Notes: generated by a model from the letters alone, not told the origin. A stretch of 64,000 nt of DNA from Paraflavitalea sp966211765 (GCA_966211765.1 CBIHOV010000020.1:62001-126000); one strand, 5' to 3'. Positions 44,472 to 52,583 are shown, counted from the first letter of the stretch. Numbers and translations are program-made.

Positions 44472-45869
44472 TTATAAAAACTCTCTTACATCTGCTATCT
44501 CTCCTGTAATAGCTGCTGCCGCTGCTGTTAAAGGGCTGGCCAATAGCGTTCTGGCATTGGGCCCCTGCCTTCCTTCAAAGTTTCTGTTGGAAGTAGAGAT
44601 ACAATACTTACCGGCTGGTATTTTATCCTCATTCATGGCCAGGCAGGCTGAACATCCGGGCTGGCGCAACTGAAAACCGGCTTCTTCAAATATTTTATCA
44701 ATGCCTTCGGCAATGGCTTGTTTTTCTACCTGACGTGAGCCGGGTACTATCCATACCTGTACATCATCGGCTTTCTTCCTGCCTTTTACAAAGGAAGCTA
44801 CGAGGCGCAGGTCTTCGATACGGCTGTTGGTGCAGCTGCCAATGAACACATAGTCCACTTTTTTACCTTTGATCTCAGTACCGGGTTTCAGGCCCATGTA
44901 GTTGAGCGATTTGAGGAAGGAAGGTTTTTCCTTGTCTTCGATCTCATTTTCTGCGGGAATGTGTCCGGTAATGCCCATGCCCATACCGGGGTTGGTACCG
45001 TAGGTGATCATGGGTTCGATATCGGCTGCGTTGATGTTGATCTCTGTATCAAATACAGCATCCTCATCGGAATACAATTCTTTCCAGGCCTTTACTTTTC
45101 TGTCCCACTGGCCAACGCCGGGTGCAAACAAACGGCCTTTTATGTAATCGAAGGTAATGTCATCGGGAGCGATCATACCACCGCGTGCGCCCATTTCAAT
45201 ACTCATATTGCAAATGGTCATGCGGCCTTCCATGCTGAGGCTGCGGATAGCCGAACCAGCATATTCCACAAAGTACCCGGTGGCGCCACTGGCTGATATC
45301 TTCGCTATTATATACAAAATGATGTCTTTCGACACCACTCCTTTGTTTAATTCACCTTCCACATTGATGCGCATGAGCTTTGGCTTGCTTTGCATCAAGC
45401 ACTGGGTAGCCATCACCATTTCCACTTCGCTGGTACCAATACCAAAGGCAATGGCGCCAAAAGCACCGTGGGTGGAGGTATGGCTATCGCCACAAACAAT
45501 CGTCATGCCGGGCTGGGTAATGCCGAGTTCGGGCCCTATTACATGCACAATGCCCTGGAACGGATGTCCAAGGCCGTATAATTCAATGTCGTGTCTTTTG
45601 CAATTTTCGATGAGCTGTTGTACCTGGTTGCGCGACAGCTCTTCTTTGATGGGGAGGTGCTGGTTGATGGTTGGTACATTGTGATCGGCTGTGGCTACTA
45701 CCTGCTGTGGGCGCAGCACTTTCATGCCTCTGTTCTCCAATCCTTTGAAAGCCTGTGGGCTGGTTACTTCATGGATAAAATGTTTATCGATATACAACAC
45801 CGCGGGCCCGCCTTCAATTTGTTTGACGACATGCTTCTCCCAGATCTTATCGAATAATGTCTTCCCCAT
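44472..45869 (-). CDS. leuC: 3-Isopropylmalate dehydratase large subunit
   Basis: The [4Fe-4S] subunit of isopropylmalate isomerase, 465 residues. It begins KTLFDKIWEKHVV, has VCGDSHTSTHGAFGAIAFGIGTSEVE, and the cluster cysteines in FIGSCTNSRIEDLR and the CSACLAMN segment near the C-terminus. SNRNFEGRQGPNARTLLASP is the conserved substrate loop. It lies between leuA and leuD in the leu operon. Confidence 0.97.
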   Translation of the reverse strand: MGKTLFDKIWEKHVVKQIEGGPAVLYIDKHFIHEVTSPQAFKGLENRGMKVLRPQQVVATADHNVPTINQHLPIKEELSRNQVQQLIENCKRHDIELYGLGHPFQGIVHVIGPELGITQPGMTIVCGDSHTSTHGAFGAIAFGIGTSEVEMVMATQCLMQSKPKLMRINVEGELNKGVVSKDIILYIIAKISASGATGYFVEYAGSAIRSLSMEGRMTICNMSIEMGARGGMIAPDDITFDYIKGRLFAPGVGQWDRKVKAWKELYSDEDAVFDTEININAADIEPMITYGTNPGMGMGITGHIPAENEIEDKEKPSFLKSLNYMGLKPGTEIKGKKVDYVFIGSCTNSRIEDLRLVASFVKGRKKADDVQVWIVPGSRQVEKQAIAEGIDKIFEEAGFQLRQPGCSACLAMNEDKIPAGKYCISTSNRNFEGRQGPNARTLLASPLTAAAAAITGEIADVREFL

Positions 45870-45965
45870 TTTCTTTTTGTGTTTCTCTCGTTTCGTGAAT
45901 GAAAGCGTGGCGCAGAAGCGCCACGCCTAAACAAAAACTACATGATTATGAGAAAATACTGCTCA

Positions 45966-47135
45966 CTAGGCTACTATCGCCCTTTCCTGGTACTGATTTG
46001 CCAGGCTTTGCAAGTCCTCATCACCTACCTCTTTTTTTCTGTCTGCCACTTTCAGGAACTGTTCGTACAACACGTCAATATCATTGCGGTTGTACATGAA
46101 TCCCAGTTTCTGAAACCGATGAGCAAGGGCGCTGCGGCCGCTGCGGGCCGTCAGAACAATTTTACTACCGTCAGCTCCTACTTCTTCAGGATTAATGATC
46201 TCATAGGTTTGCGCATCTTTCAAAAACCCATCCTGGTGAATACCGGAAGAATGGGAGAAAGCATTGGCGCCTACGATCGCTTTATTGGGTTGAACCGGCA
46301 TACGCATGGTATCGGATACCAAACGGCTGAGCGGGTTAAGTTGCTTTGCATTGATATTGGTGTAATATCCCATGGTGCTGTGCTGCTTGATGACCATCAC
46401 CACTTCTTCGAGGGAAGTGTTGCCGGCTCTTTCACCCAGTCCATTAATGGTACACTCAATCTGACGGGCGCCATTGATAACACCTGCAATGGAATTGGCT
46501 GTGGCCAAACCAAGGTCGTTGTGGCAATGGCAGGAAATAATCGCCTTGTCGATATTACTTACGTTGTTGACCAGGAAAGCGATCTTTTCGCCGTACTGGT
46601 GTGGCAGGCAATAACCGGTAGTATCCGGAATATTGACAGTAGTAGCGCCGGCAGCGATGACGGCTTCCACTACCCTGGCCAGGTATTCATTGTCGGTCCT
46701 ACCTGCATCTTCGGCATAGAACTCCACATCATCTGTAAAGTTGCGGGCCCATTTTACTGCCTGGGCAGCTCTCTCCAGGATATCTTCGCGGGTAGAATTA
46801 AACTTAGATTTAATATGAAAATCGGAAGTACCGATCCCGGTATGGATACGCTTTCTTTTAGCGCTTTGGAGGGCTTCGGCAGCTACCTCAATGTCTTTTT
46901 GAACGGCACGGCTAAGACCGCATACGACGGCATTTTTGACGACTTTCCCGATCTCATGAACACTTTGGAAATCGCCAGGTGAGGAAATGGGAAAACCAGC
47001 TTCGATAATGTCTACCCCCAATGTTTCCAGAGCCAGTGCGATCTCAATCTTTTCCGTTGTATTTAACTTACATCCGGGAACTTGTTCCCCATCGCGTAAC
47101 GTAGTATCAAAAATATAGACCTTTTGTCCTGGCAT
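45966..47135 (-). CDS. leuA: 2-Isopropylmalate synthase, short type
   Basis: It condenses 2-oxoisovalerate with acetyl-CoA. The 389-residue protein has the HMGL-like barrel: VYIFDTTLRDGEQVPGC with the metal Asp, EAGFPISSPGDF, ISCHCHNDLGLATANSIAGV with the metal histidines, and NGLGERAGNTSLEEVVM. The C-terminus stops after about 390 residues, lacking the usual ~120-residue leucine-binding regulatory domain, so it should be insensitive to Leu, or else be another HMGL-like synthase. The ATG at 47135 is chosen because homology starts there; an upstream in-frame TTG at 47216 is unlikely. Confidence 0.9.
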   Translation of the reverse strand: MPGQKVYIFDTTLRDGEQVPGCKLNTTEKIEIALALETLGVDIIEAGFPISSPGDFQSVHEIGKVVKNAVVCGLSRAVQKDIEVAAEALQSAKRKRIHTGIGTSDFHIKSKFNSTREDILERAAQAVKWARNFTDDVEFYAEDAGRTDNEYLARVVEAVIAAGATTVNIPDTTGYCLPHQYGEKIAFLVNNVSNIDKAIISCHCHNDLGLATANSIAGVINGARQIECTINGLGERAGNTSLEEVVMVIKQHSTMGYYTNINAKQLNPLSRLVSDTMRMPVQPNKAIVGANAFSHSSGIHQDGFLKDAQTYEIINPEEVGADGSKIVLTARSGRSALAHRFQKLGFMYNRNDIDVLYEQFLKVADRKKEVGDEDLQSLANQYQERAIVA

Positions 47136-47232
47136 AATAATTTTTGTAAGGGTAATAAGATAAAGGAGCAGGCTGTTTATTTTTGTGTTGCTTGCTTGAG
47201 AAACCAGATAAAACAACCTGCTGAACCGAAAT

Positions 47233-47240
47233 TATCTTTG
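47233..47240 (+). promoter_or_regulatory. Possible -7 box for the gene at 47349
   Basis: TATCTTTG matches TAnnTTTG exactly. No good TTTG at 19 bases upstream is visible, so this is weak. Confidence 0.35.
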
Positions 47241-47348
47241 TTTACTGAGCAAGTGAAATCAAAATTGTGAGTAATTTACACTGCTTAACCCTCGGCAGCC
47301 AATAGATAACCATTTGAATATCAACAGGTTTAACGTTTATTAAATACG

Positions 47349-48923
47349 ATGCCCAATCGCTCAACCGATGCTCTTTTTCAGCTGATCCATTCCCTGGAAA
47401 AGTCAGAAAAACGGAATTTTAAGCTATATGTACAACGTAATTCCTCCAGCGAGGAGCTGAAAGTGGTGCAGCTTTTCGATGCCCTGGACAAGATGGAGGA
47501 ATACGATGAGGCGCTCTTACTCAGGAAGAATGAAAGTATTAAGAAGCAGCAGCTCTCGAATATAAAGGCCCATTTATACAAACAGATATTATCCAGCCTG
47601 CGTCTTATCAAGGACGACAGCAATATAGATATCCAGCTGCATGAGCAGATGGACTATGCCCGCATCTTATACAATAAAGGGCTGTACCTGCAAAGTCTGA
47701 AGGTGCTGGATCGCATGAAGGAAACAGCCAGGACCCATAACCAGGTCACTTATTTATTACAGGTCTTATTCTTTGAGAAGAAGATAGAAGCACTGCACAT
47801 TACCCGCAGTATGCAGGACCGTGCAGAAAAGCTGACGAGTGAGGCGAATGAAGTAAATGCCAAACTGATCAACACGAGTAAGTTATCGAACCTCTCTCTC
47901 TTATTGTATAGCTGGTACATTAGGAATGGCCATGCGCGTAATGAGAAAGATGAAGTAGCGTTGCGTCTCTTCTTCGAGCAACATTTTCCTGCCGGCGCAG
48001 AAGAAGTCAAAGGGTTTTATGAAAAGTTATACCTGTACCAGAGTTATTGCTGGTATGCTTTTATACGGCAAGACCTGCTGCAGTATTACCGGTATACGCA
48101 AAAATGGGTAGAGCTGTTTGAGAAGGAACCCTTCATGATAGAAGTGGAGACAGCCCACTATATCAAGGGAATGCACAACCTGCTGAGTGCGCATTTTGAC
48201 CTGCAGAACTACCAGAAGTTCAATGAAACGCTCAGCAAGTTTGAAGCATTTGGACAATCGGAGATAGCGAATGCGAATGACAACAACCGTATCCAGACCT
48301 TTGTATACCTGCAGATCTCCAAAATGAACAAGCACTTTATGGAGGGCACTTTCAGTGAAGGCCTGACATTGGTACCACAAACCGAAGAGAAGCTGCAGGA
48401 ATATGGCCTCTACCTCGACAGACACCGGATATTAGTATTCTACTATAAGATCGCTTCGCTGTATTTTGGCAGTGGCCATTATGAACAAGCGATCGATTAC
48501 CTCAATAAGATCATCAACTGGAAGGTTGACCTGCGCACGGACCTCCAGGCTTACTCCCGCCTGCTGCACCTGATAGCGCATTATGAGTTGGGTAATTTCG
48601 ACTTGCTGGAATACCTGTTCAAGTCAGTGTACCGCTTTATGGCGAAGATGGAAAACCTGAGTGTGGTGGAAGAAGAGATCTTCCGCTTCTTAAGAAGGTC
48701 GTTCCATGTACAACCCAAGCAGTTGAAAGGGGAATTCGAAAAGCTGTTGAATAAACTGAAGCAGCATGAACGGAACCGTTTTGAAACGCGTGCGTTCATG
48801 TACCTCGATATCATTTCCTGGCTGGAAAGCAAGATCAACAATACGCCGGTACAGAATGTGATCCGGCAGAAATACCTCAACGCAGTAAAACACAAGGCCC
48901 AGGATTCCGAATTTAAGCTGTAA
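47349..48923 (+). CDS. Conserved-looking helical protein of unknown function (TPR-like)
   Basis: A 524-residue protein that I do not recognise by name. It is almost all helical, with heptad-like charged stretches (FQLIHSLEKSEKRNFKLYVQR at the start) and paired-helix patterns of tetratricopeptide type such as YYKIASLYFGSGHYEQAIDYLNKII. It has no signal peptide or membrane segment, so it should be cytoplasmic. It is transcribed away from leuA. Such proteins occur near amino-acid operons in Chitinophagaceae in my recollection, but I cannot tie it to a pathway. Confidence 0.75.
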   Translation: MPNRSTDALFQLIHSLEKSEKRNFKLYVQRNSSSEELKVVQLFDALDKMEEYDEALLLRKNESIKKQQLSNIKAHLYKQILSSLRLIKDDSNIDIQLHEQMDYARILYNKGLYLQSLKVLDRMKETARTHNQVTYLLQVLFFEKKIEALHITRSMQDRAEKLTSEANEVNAKLINTSKLSNLSLLLYSWYIRNGHARNEKDEVALRLFFEQHFPAGAEEVKGFYEKLYLYQSYCWYAFIRQDLLQYYRYTQKWVELFEKEPFMIEVETAHYIKGMHNLLSAHFDLQNYQKFNETLSKFEAFGQSEIANANDNNRIQTFVYLQISKMNKHFMEGTFSEGLTLVPQTEEKLQEYGLYLDRHRILVFYYKIASLYFGSGHYEQAIDYLNKIINWKVDLRTDLQAYSRLLHLIAHYELGNFDLLEYLFKSVYRFMAKMENLSVVEEEIFRFLRRSFHVQPKQLKGEFEKLLNKLKQHERNRFETRAFMYLDIISWLESKINNTPVQNVIRQKYLNAVKHKAQDSEFKL

Positions 48924-49311
48924 AATTTAGCATGCAGGATTGCTGCTATGGGGCGAAAAACGCCCCCTGTATACAGTTGCACTTCTCCAGGCAACTGGCG
49001 GGTATCTCCATGCCATTGAAGTAAGCTGTAACCCTGAGCCCCGCGAAGGAGGATAAGCACGGACATTCCTTTCTCTATTAAACCTCATTGCGAAGGGATA
49101 TCATCCCAGCAAAAACCATTGATCCTCCATTCATCCTCCATTCATCCTCCATTCATCCTCCATTGATTCTTCATTATTGAATGGAGAGTCAATGGAAGAA
49201 TAATGGACCTTTATTGTATATACAATATACTTCACCTATCCTCAATGAATACTCAATGCCTTTAAATTAAGGTATCACAAAGAGCCCTGACTGAGATTTG
49301 CTCATACAAAA
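48924..49311. other. Intergenic region with short tandem repeats and palindromes
   Basis: No gene is seen. GGGGCG/CGCCCC with an AAAAA loop (48950-48966) follows the hypothetical gene, next to the palindrome CTGTATACAG (48967-48976). Four tandem copies of an 11-bp unit (ATCCTCCATTC) run from 49122 to 49165 and are followed by partial inverted copies (AATGGAGAGTCAATGG). A perfect 16-bp palindrome TATTGTATATACAATA lies at 49212-49227. Confidence 0.6.
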
Positions 49312-49359
49312 GGCTGATCATTAACAGCTTAATTGTCAACTAGCTGTTAATGATCAGCC
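49312..49359 (-). terminator. Long-stem terminator after the cysteine operon
   Basis: A perfect 18-bp inverted repeat (49312-49329 with 49342-49359, 12-base loop) lies 57 bases past the moeZ stop and is followed on the minus strand by TTTTGTATG. The stem is longer than most terminators and might also serve as an mRNA 3' stabiliser. Confidence 0.75.
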
Positions 49360-49416
49360 CTGTAATACATCTGCGATCCTTCTTCCTGCTGGCAGCAGGG
49401 GATACGCTATTGACTA

Positions 49417-50580
49417 TCAGTATTTTGAGAGTTCCGGCTTTACTTCATCAATATAGCCCAGGATACCTCCCTTGAGGTTGTACAGGTTGGTAAACCCGAA
49501 TTTCTCTTCCAGTTCACGGATGGCTTTGGCGCTGCGACCACCCATCTTACAATGGAGCACTACTTTGGTATCGCGGCTGAACCTGTCGGCATTGGCAGCC
49601 ACAGTAGCGAGGGGTATCAATTCGGCACCAATGTTCACAAAATCATACTCATGCTGCTCGCGTACATCAATCAGCTGGAATGGCTCTCCCTTTACCTGCC
49701 AGTCGTAAAGTTCTGTAGCTGTAATTTCTTTAATGGGCTTTTCCACTGCTTTAACGCCGCAGAATTGCTCATAGTCGATCAGGGCTGTAATGGAAGGATT
49801 TGTGCCGTTGAGGGGATTATCATCGCGGCGGGAGATGTTGAATGTGCGGCTTTCAAAAGTAAGGGCATCAAAAATATAAAAACGGCCGGCCAGAGGATCG
49901 CCCACACCGGTAATCACTTTGATCACTTCCAGGGCCTGCAGGCTGCCAATAATGCCAGGCAACACGCCGAGCACACCACCTTCTGCGCAACTGGGCACAA
50001 GGCCGGGCGGTGGAGGTGTTGGGTACAGATCGCGGTAATTAGGTCCTAATACCCCTTCCTTGTTGCGGTAGTTGAATACAGAAACCTGTCCTTCAAACTG
50101 GAAGATAGAAGCATAGATATTGGGCTTGCCCAATAAGACCGCCGCATCATTGACGAGATAGCGGGTAGGAAAATTATCTGTTCCATCTGCAACCAGGTCA
50201 TAGTCCTTCAATATATCGAGTGCATTCTGCGAAGTGAGCTGGGTATTGTACAATATGATGTTGATATGGGGATTGAGGGCTTCGAGCCTGGCTTTGGCAG
50301 CTTCCACTTTTGCTTTGCCAATGGATTCCACACCAAACAGCACCTGGCGCTGGAGGTTGCTATCGTCCACCACATCAAAATCCACAATACCAATGGTGCC
50401 CACGCCAGCTGCAGCCAGGTATAATAAAGCAGGACTGCCCAAACCACCTGACCCAACGATCAGGACTTTGGCAGCTTTCAGTTTTTGCTGGGCCTCAAGG
50501 CCAAATTCAGGAATAATAATATGCCTGTTGTAGCGGGCAAGTTCTTCTTTGGAAAAGGTTATCGTTGAATGAGTGCTCAT
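49417..50580 (-). CDS. moeZ: MoeZ-type adenylyltransferase with C-terminal rhodanese domain
   Basis: An E1-like enzyme that adenylates the C-terminus of the sulfur-carrier protein and passes sulfur to it, 387 residues. The N-terminal ThiF domain has the ATP loop VGSGGLGSPALLYLAAAGVGTIGIVDFDVVDDSNLQRQ, and the VPSCAEGGVLGVLPGIIGSLQA segment. The zinc CxxC pairs of MoeB are missing, as in mycobacterial MoeZ. The rhodanese domain follows, with its persulfide cysteine at about residue 344 (VVLHCKMGGRSAKA). It is the last gene of cysM-mec-cysO-moeZ, separated from cysO by about 60 bases that carry a dispersed repeat. Confidence 0.85.
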   Translation of the reverse strand: MSTHSTITFSKEELARYNRHIIIPEFGLEAQQKLKAAKVLIVGSGGLGSPALLYLAAAGVGTIGIVDFDVVDDSNLQRQVLFGVESIGKAKVEAAKARLEALNPHINIILYNTQLTSQNALDILKDYDLVADGTDNFPTRYLVNDAAVLLGKPNIYASIFQFEGQVSVFNYRNKEGVLGPNYRDLYPTPPPPGLVPSCAEGGVLGVLPGIIGSLQALEVIKVITGVGDPLAGRFYIFDALTFESRTFNISRRDDNPLNGTNPSITALIDYEQFCGVKAVEKPIKEITATELYDWQVKGEPFQLIDVREQHEYDFVNIGAELIPLATVAANADRFSRDTKVVLHCKMGGRSAKAIRELEEKFGFTNLYNLKGGILGYIDEVKPELSKY

Positions 50581-50611
50581 TGTTGCATGATTGAAAAGTT
50601 AGGTATTAGCT

Positions 50612-50631
50612 GTTAGGTATTAGCCTTTAGC
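50612..50631 (+). repeat. Dispersed 20-nt repeat, second copy
   Basis: GTTAGGTATTAGCCTTTAGC is identical to 933-952; a partial copy, GTTAGGTATTAGC, precedes it at 50598. It lies between cysO and moeZ. Confidence 0.6.
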
Positions 50632-50640
50632 TGTTCACTT

Positions 50641-50919
50641 TCAGCGGCTACCGCCTGCAATGGCGGGTACAATGCTGATAATGGTATCTGCTTTAACGGC
50701 GGTTTGTCCCTGTTGCAGGTCGCGGATATCATCATTGCCAACAAAGATGTTGACAAAGGACCGGATCTGCCCTTTATCGTCGAGCAGGTGCTTTTTCAGT
50801 TCCGGAAAGTTAAGTGTTAATTCGCTAACGGTTTTGTCGATGGTATCGGCCTGTATATTGAGCCGGGCCGTATTGTTGGTAAACTTTCGTAATGGTGTAG
50901 GAATGATTACTGTTGCCAT
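50641..50919 (-). CDS. cysO: CysO/MoaD-like sulfur-carrier protein with GG-SR tail
   Basis: A 92-residue ubiquitin-like protein of the MoaD/ThiS/CysO family. It should be activated as a C-terminal thiocarboxylate by MoeZ and give its sulfur to cysteine synthesis. Visible: the first strand VIIPTPLRKFTNN, the helix VSELTLNFPELKKHLLD, FVNIFVGNDDIR, the VKADTIISIVPAIAGG segment and the C-terminus GG-SR. Mature carriers end in GG, so Ser-Arg must be removed; the adjacent JAMM protease is the obvious candidate. The ATG at 50919 is preferred to 50961. The symbol is by analogy with M. tuberculosis CysO. Confidence 0.82.
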   Translation of the reverse strand: MATVIIPTPLRKFTNNTARLNIQADTIDKTVSELTLNFPELKKHLLDDKGQIRSFVNIFVGNDDIRDLQQGQTAVKADTIISIVPAIAGGSR

Positions 50920-50976
50920 GATCGTTGATGTTATTTGTTGTTTATAATTGAATCGAATCACTGATTAATGCTAAGT

Positions 50977-51411
50977 TCAGCTACCCACTGTTTGCTCAAC
51001 TGCCACCGTCTCTTCTTCAAATTGCGTTTCATCATTCAGTCTCCAGGAACGAAGCGGGCCAATCTTCCCTTCCAGTACTGAAACAATGATGTACGAGAAA
51101 TAAGGTTGCGCGGCCACGCGGTCATGCTCAGATGGAATGGCCGGATGATTGGGATGTGAGTGATACACACCCAACAAGAGGAGGTTGTTCTCTTCGGCAT
51201 ACTGCTCGGCCCTGATATAATCAAGGGGCGCTATCACAAATCTCCTGCGCTTATCGCCTTCTTTGGCATTGATCACGATCTGTATTTTACTGATGCTCCT
51301 GTTGCCATGCTGGTCTTCCGCTCCAAACAGGAATCCGCAACATTCATCGGGGAAAGCCTGTACCGCGTCATTTAACAATAATTCCTTAGCTGCCGGTTGT
51401 ATCGTGATCAT
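50977..51411 (-). CDS. mec: Mec/JAMM metalloprotease (M67 family)
   Basis: A 144-residue zinc peptidase that hydrolyses cysteinyl-CysO and, here, possibly trims the carrier. The JAMM elements are present: the catalytic Glu in DECCGFLFG (about residue 23), then HSHPNHPAIPSEHD, giving His-x-His and the distal Asp that hold the zinc. The length matches prokaryotic Mec and QbsD-like proteins. It starts 1 base after the cysM stop, so translation is tightly coupled, and is followed by the carrier-protein gene. Confidence 0.88.
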   Translation of the reverse strand: MITIQPAAKELLLNDAVQAFPDECCGFLFGAEDQHGNRSISKIQIVINAKEGDKRRRFVIAPLDYIRAEQYAEENNLLLLGVYHSHPNHPAIPSEHDRVAAQPYFSYIIVSVLEGKIGPLRSWRLNDETQFEEETVAVEQTVGS

Positions 51412-51412
51412 C

Positions 51413-52351
51413 TCAGATGAGTTTATTAATTACTTCGCTGTATTTATCTGCATTATCGGGAAACACGGTAACTACATTACCGGCTTCCAGTTTTTCTGCT
51501 ACTTTAATGGCGCCCACCAGGTTGGCAGCAGCAGAAGGGCTCAATAAGAGCTGCTCATGTTTCCACGCAGCTTTGATCATTTCATAAGCTTCTTCTGTTC
51601 CTACTTCCAGGTTTTCATCAGCAATGGAAGTATCATAAATGGTAGGTACAACGGCTGTTTCCATATGCTTCCAACCTTCCATGCCGTGTAATGGATTGTC
51701 GGGTTGCAGGGAGGTGAGATGAATAGCACGGTTCAACTCTTTTAAACGCCTGCCTGTTCCCACAAATGTGCCACTGGTACCCAGCCCGGCCACAAAGTGG
51801 GTGATAGCCGGAAGATCATGCACTATCTCAAGTGCGGTGCCATGGTAATGGGCTTTCCAGTTATTGTCATTTTTGTATTGATCGGCGTAAAAGTATTTAT
51901 CGGGATGCGCCAGGGCCAGTTCCTTCGCGACAGCCTGTGCCCCATCTGTTCCTTCAAAACGGGATGTAAAAATGATGCGGGCGCCCAGTGATTGTAAGAT
52001 TTCCTTTCTTTCTTTGGAAGCATTTTCGGGCAGACAAAGTGTTACGGGCACATGGAGATTACTGCCTACAGCAGCATAGGCTATTCCGGTGTTGCCGCTG
52101 GTAGCATCCAGCAAGGTTTTATCCCTGGTCAATTGCCCTTTTTCAATAGCTGCCTTGAATATATTGTAGCCTGCCCGGGCCTTTACACTGCCCGACAATT
52201 GTTTCCATTCCTGCTTCGCATAGATGGCCACCTGGGGTTTTGCAAATAGTTTAGTTATGCGGTATAAGGGGGTATTCCCTATTTTAGGGCTGAGCAAATG
52301 GACGCTCTCCAGTAGTCTCTCATCAATATGTTCTGATGTTAGGAATGGCAT
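51413..52351 (-). CDS. cysM: Cysteine synthase, CysM-like (PLP)
   Basis: A PLP-dependent beta-replacement enzyme that probably makes cysteinyl-carrier or free cysteine. The 312-residue protein has the PLP lysine in QLSGSVKARAGYNIF (Lys about 57), the phosphate-binding loop DATSGNTGIAYA and the GLGTSGTFVGTGRRLKELN loop. In M. tuberculosis, CysM uses O-phosphoserine and the CysO thiocarboxylate; the same neighbours (CysO, Mec, MoeZ) here suggest the same route, though the acceptor is not proven. It is first in the operon, downstream of the Cys6 leader. Confidence 0.88.
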   Translation of the reverse strand: MPFLTSEHIDERLLESVHLLSPKIGNTPLYRITKLFAKPQVAIYAKQEWKQLSGSVKARAGYNIFKAAIEKGQLTRDKTLLDATSGNTGIAYAAVGSNLHVPVTLCLPENASKERKEILQSLGARIIFTSRFEGTDGAQAVAKELALAHPDKYFYADQYKNDNNWKAHYHGTALEIVHDLPAITHFVAGLGTSGTFVGTGRRLKELNRAIHLTSLQPDNPLHGMEGWKHMETAVVPTIYDTSIADENLEVGTEEAYEMIKAAWKHEQLLLSPSAAANLVGAIKVAEKLEAGNVVTVFPDNADKYSEVINKLI

Positions 52352-52400
52352 CGGTTCAGTATTATTGTTAGTTGTTCAATATGGATTGAACGGGTATAGA

Positions 52401-52430
52401 AATAAAAAAAGCCCCACACGATGGTGGAGC
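52401..52430 (-). terminator. Attenuator terminator of the cysteine operon
   Basis: GCTCCAC (52424-52430) pairs with GTGGGGC (52411-52417; one G-U) and is followed by TTTTTTTATTTC on the minus strand. It lies 32 bases past the leader stop and 49 bases before cysM. The leader's own GGTGGG segment can pair with the GCTCCACC arm and could act as anti-terminator. Confidence 0.9.
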
Positions 52431-52462
52431 TTATAATATGTTGAATATTAAATATTCAGTAT

Positions 52463-52549
52463 TTACCAATGGCTATCGCCCACCCCAATAACCCTGGCAT
52501 GTTGACAACAACAGCAACAACAATTTTTGTATGGGTTATTCAATATCAT
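52463..52549 (-). CDS. Cysteine leader peptide with six consecutive Cys codons
   Basis: A 28-codon ORF from ATG 52549 to TAA 52463. After MILNNPYKN come six Cys codons in a row (TGT TGT TGC TGT TGT TGT), then QHARVIGVGDSHW. Cysteine is among the rarest residues, so six in a row in a peptide directly upstream of a cysteine operon and a terminator is hard to explain except as charged tRNA-Cys sensing. Ribosome stalling here should relieve the terminator at 52401-52430. Leader peptides with Cys runs are known upstream of cysteine genes in mycobacteria, but I do not recall one for a CysO/Mec operon in Bacteroidota. The -7 box TATATTTG ends 27 bases upstream of the ATG. Confidence 0.92.
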   Translation of the reverse strand: MILNNPYKNCCCCCCQHARVIGVGDSHW

Positions 52550-52575
52550 TTTTTGGGAGGACAATTTTACTCTTA

Positions 52576-52583
52576 CAAATATA
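52576..52583 (-). promoter_or_regulatory. -7 box of the cysteine operon promoter
   Basis: TATATTTG on the minus strand matches TAnnTTTG exactly. Transcription would start near 52569, 20 bases before the leader ATG. A divergent TAAATTTG (52622-52629, plus strand) fits the glycosylase gene. Confidence 0.6.

Noticed and set aside
47135..47216. N-terminal extension of leuA with several Leu codons (LLLYLITL)
   Set aside because: It would begin with TTG and runs in frame into leuA, which does not suit an attenuator; the normal family start is at 47135.
49122..49165. CRISPR-like short repeats
   Set aside because: The 11-bp units are directly adjacent without spacers, so they are a plain tandem repeat; no cas genes are present.
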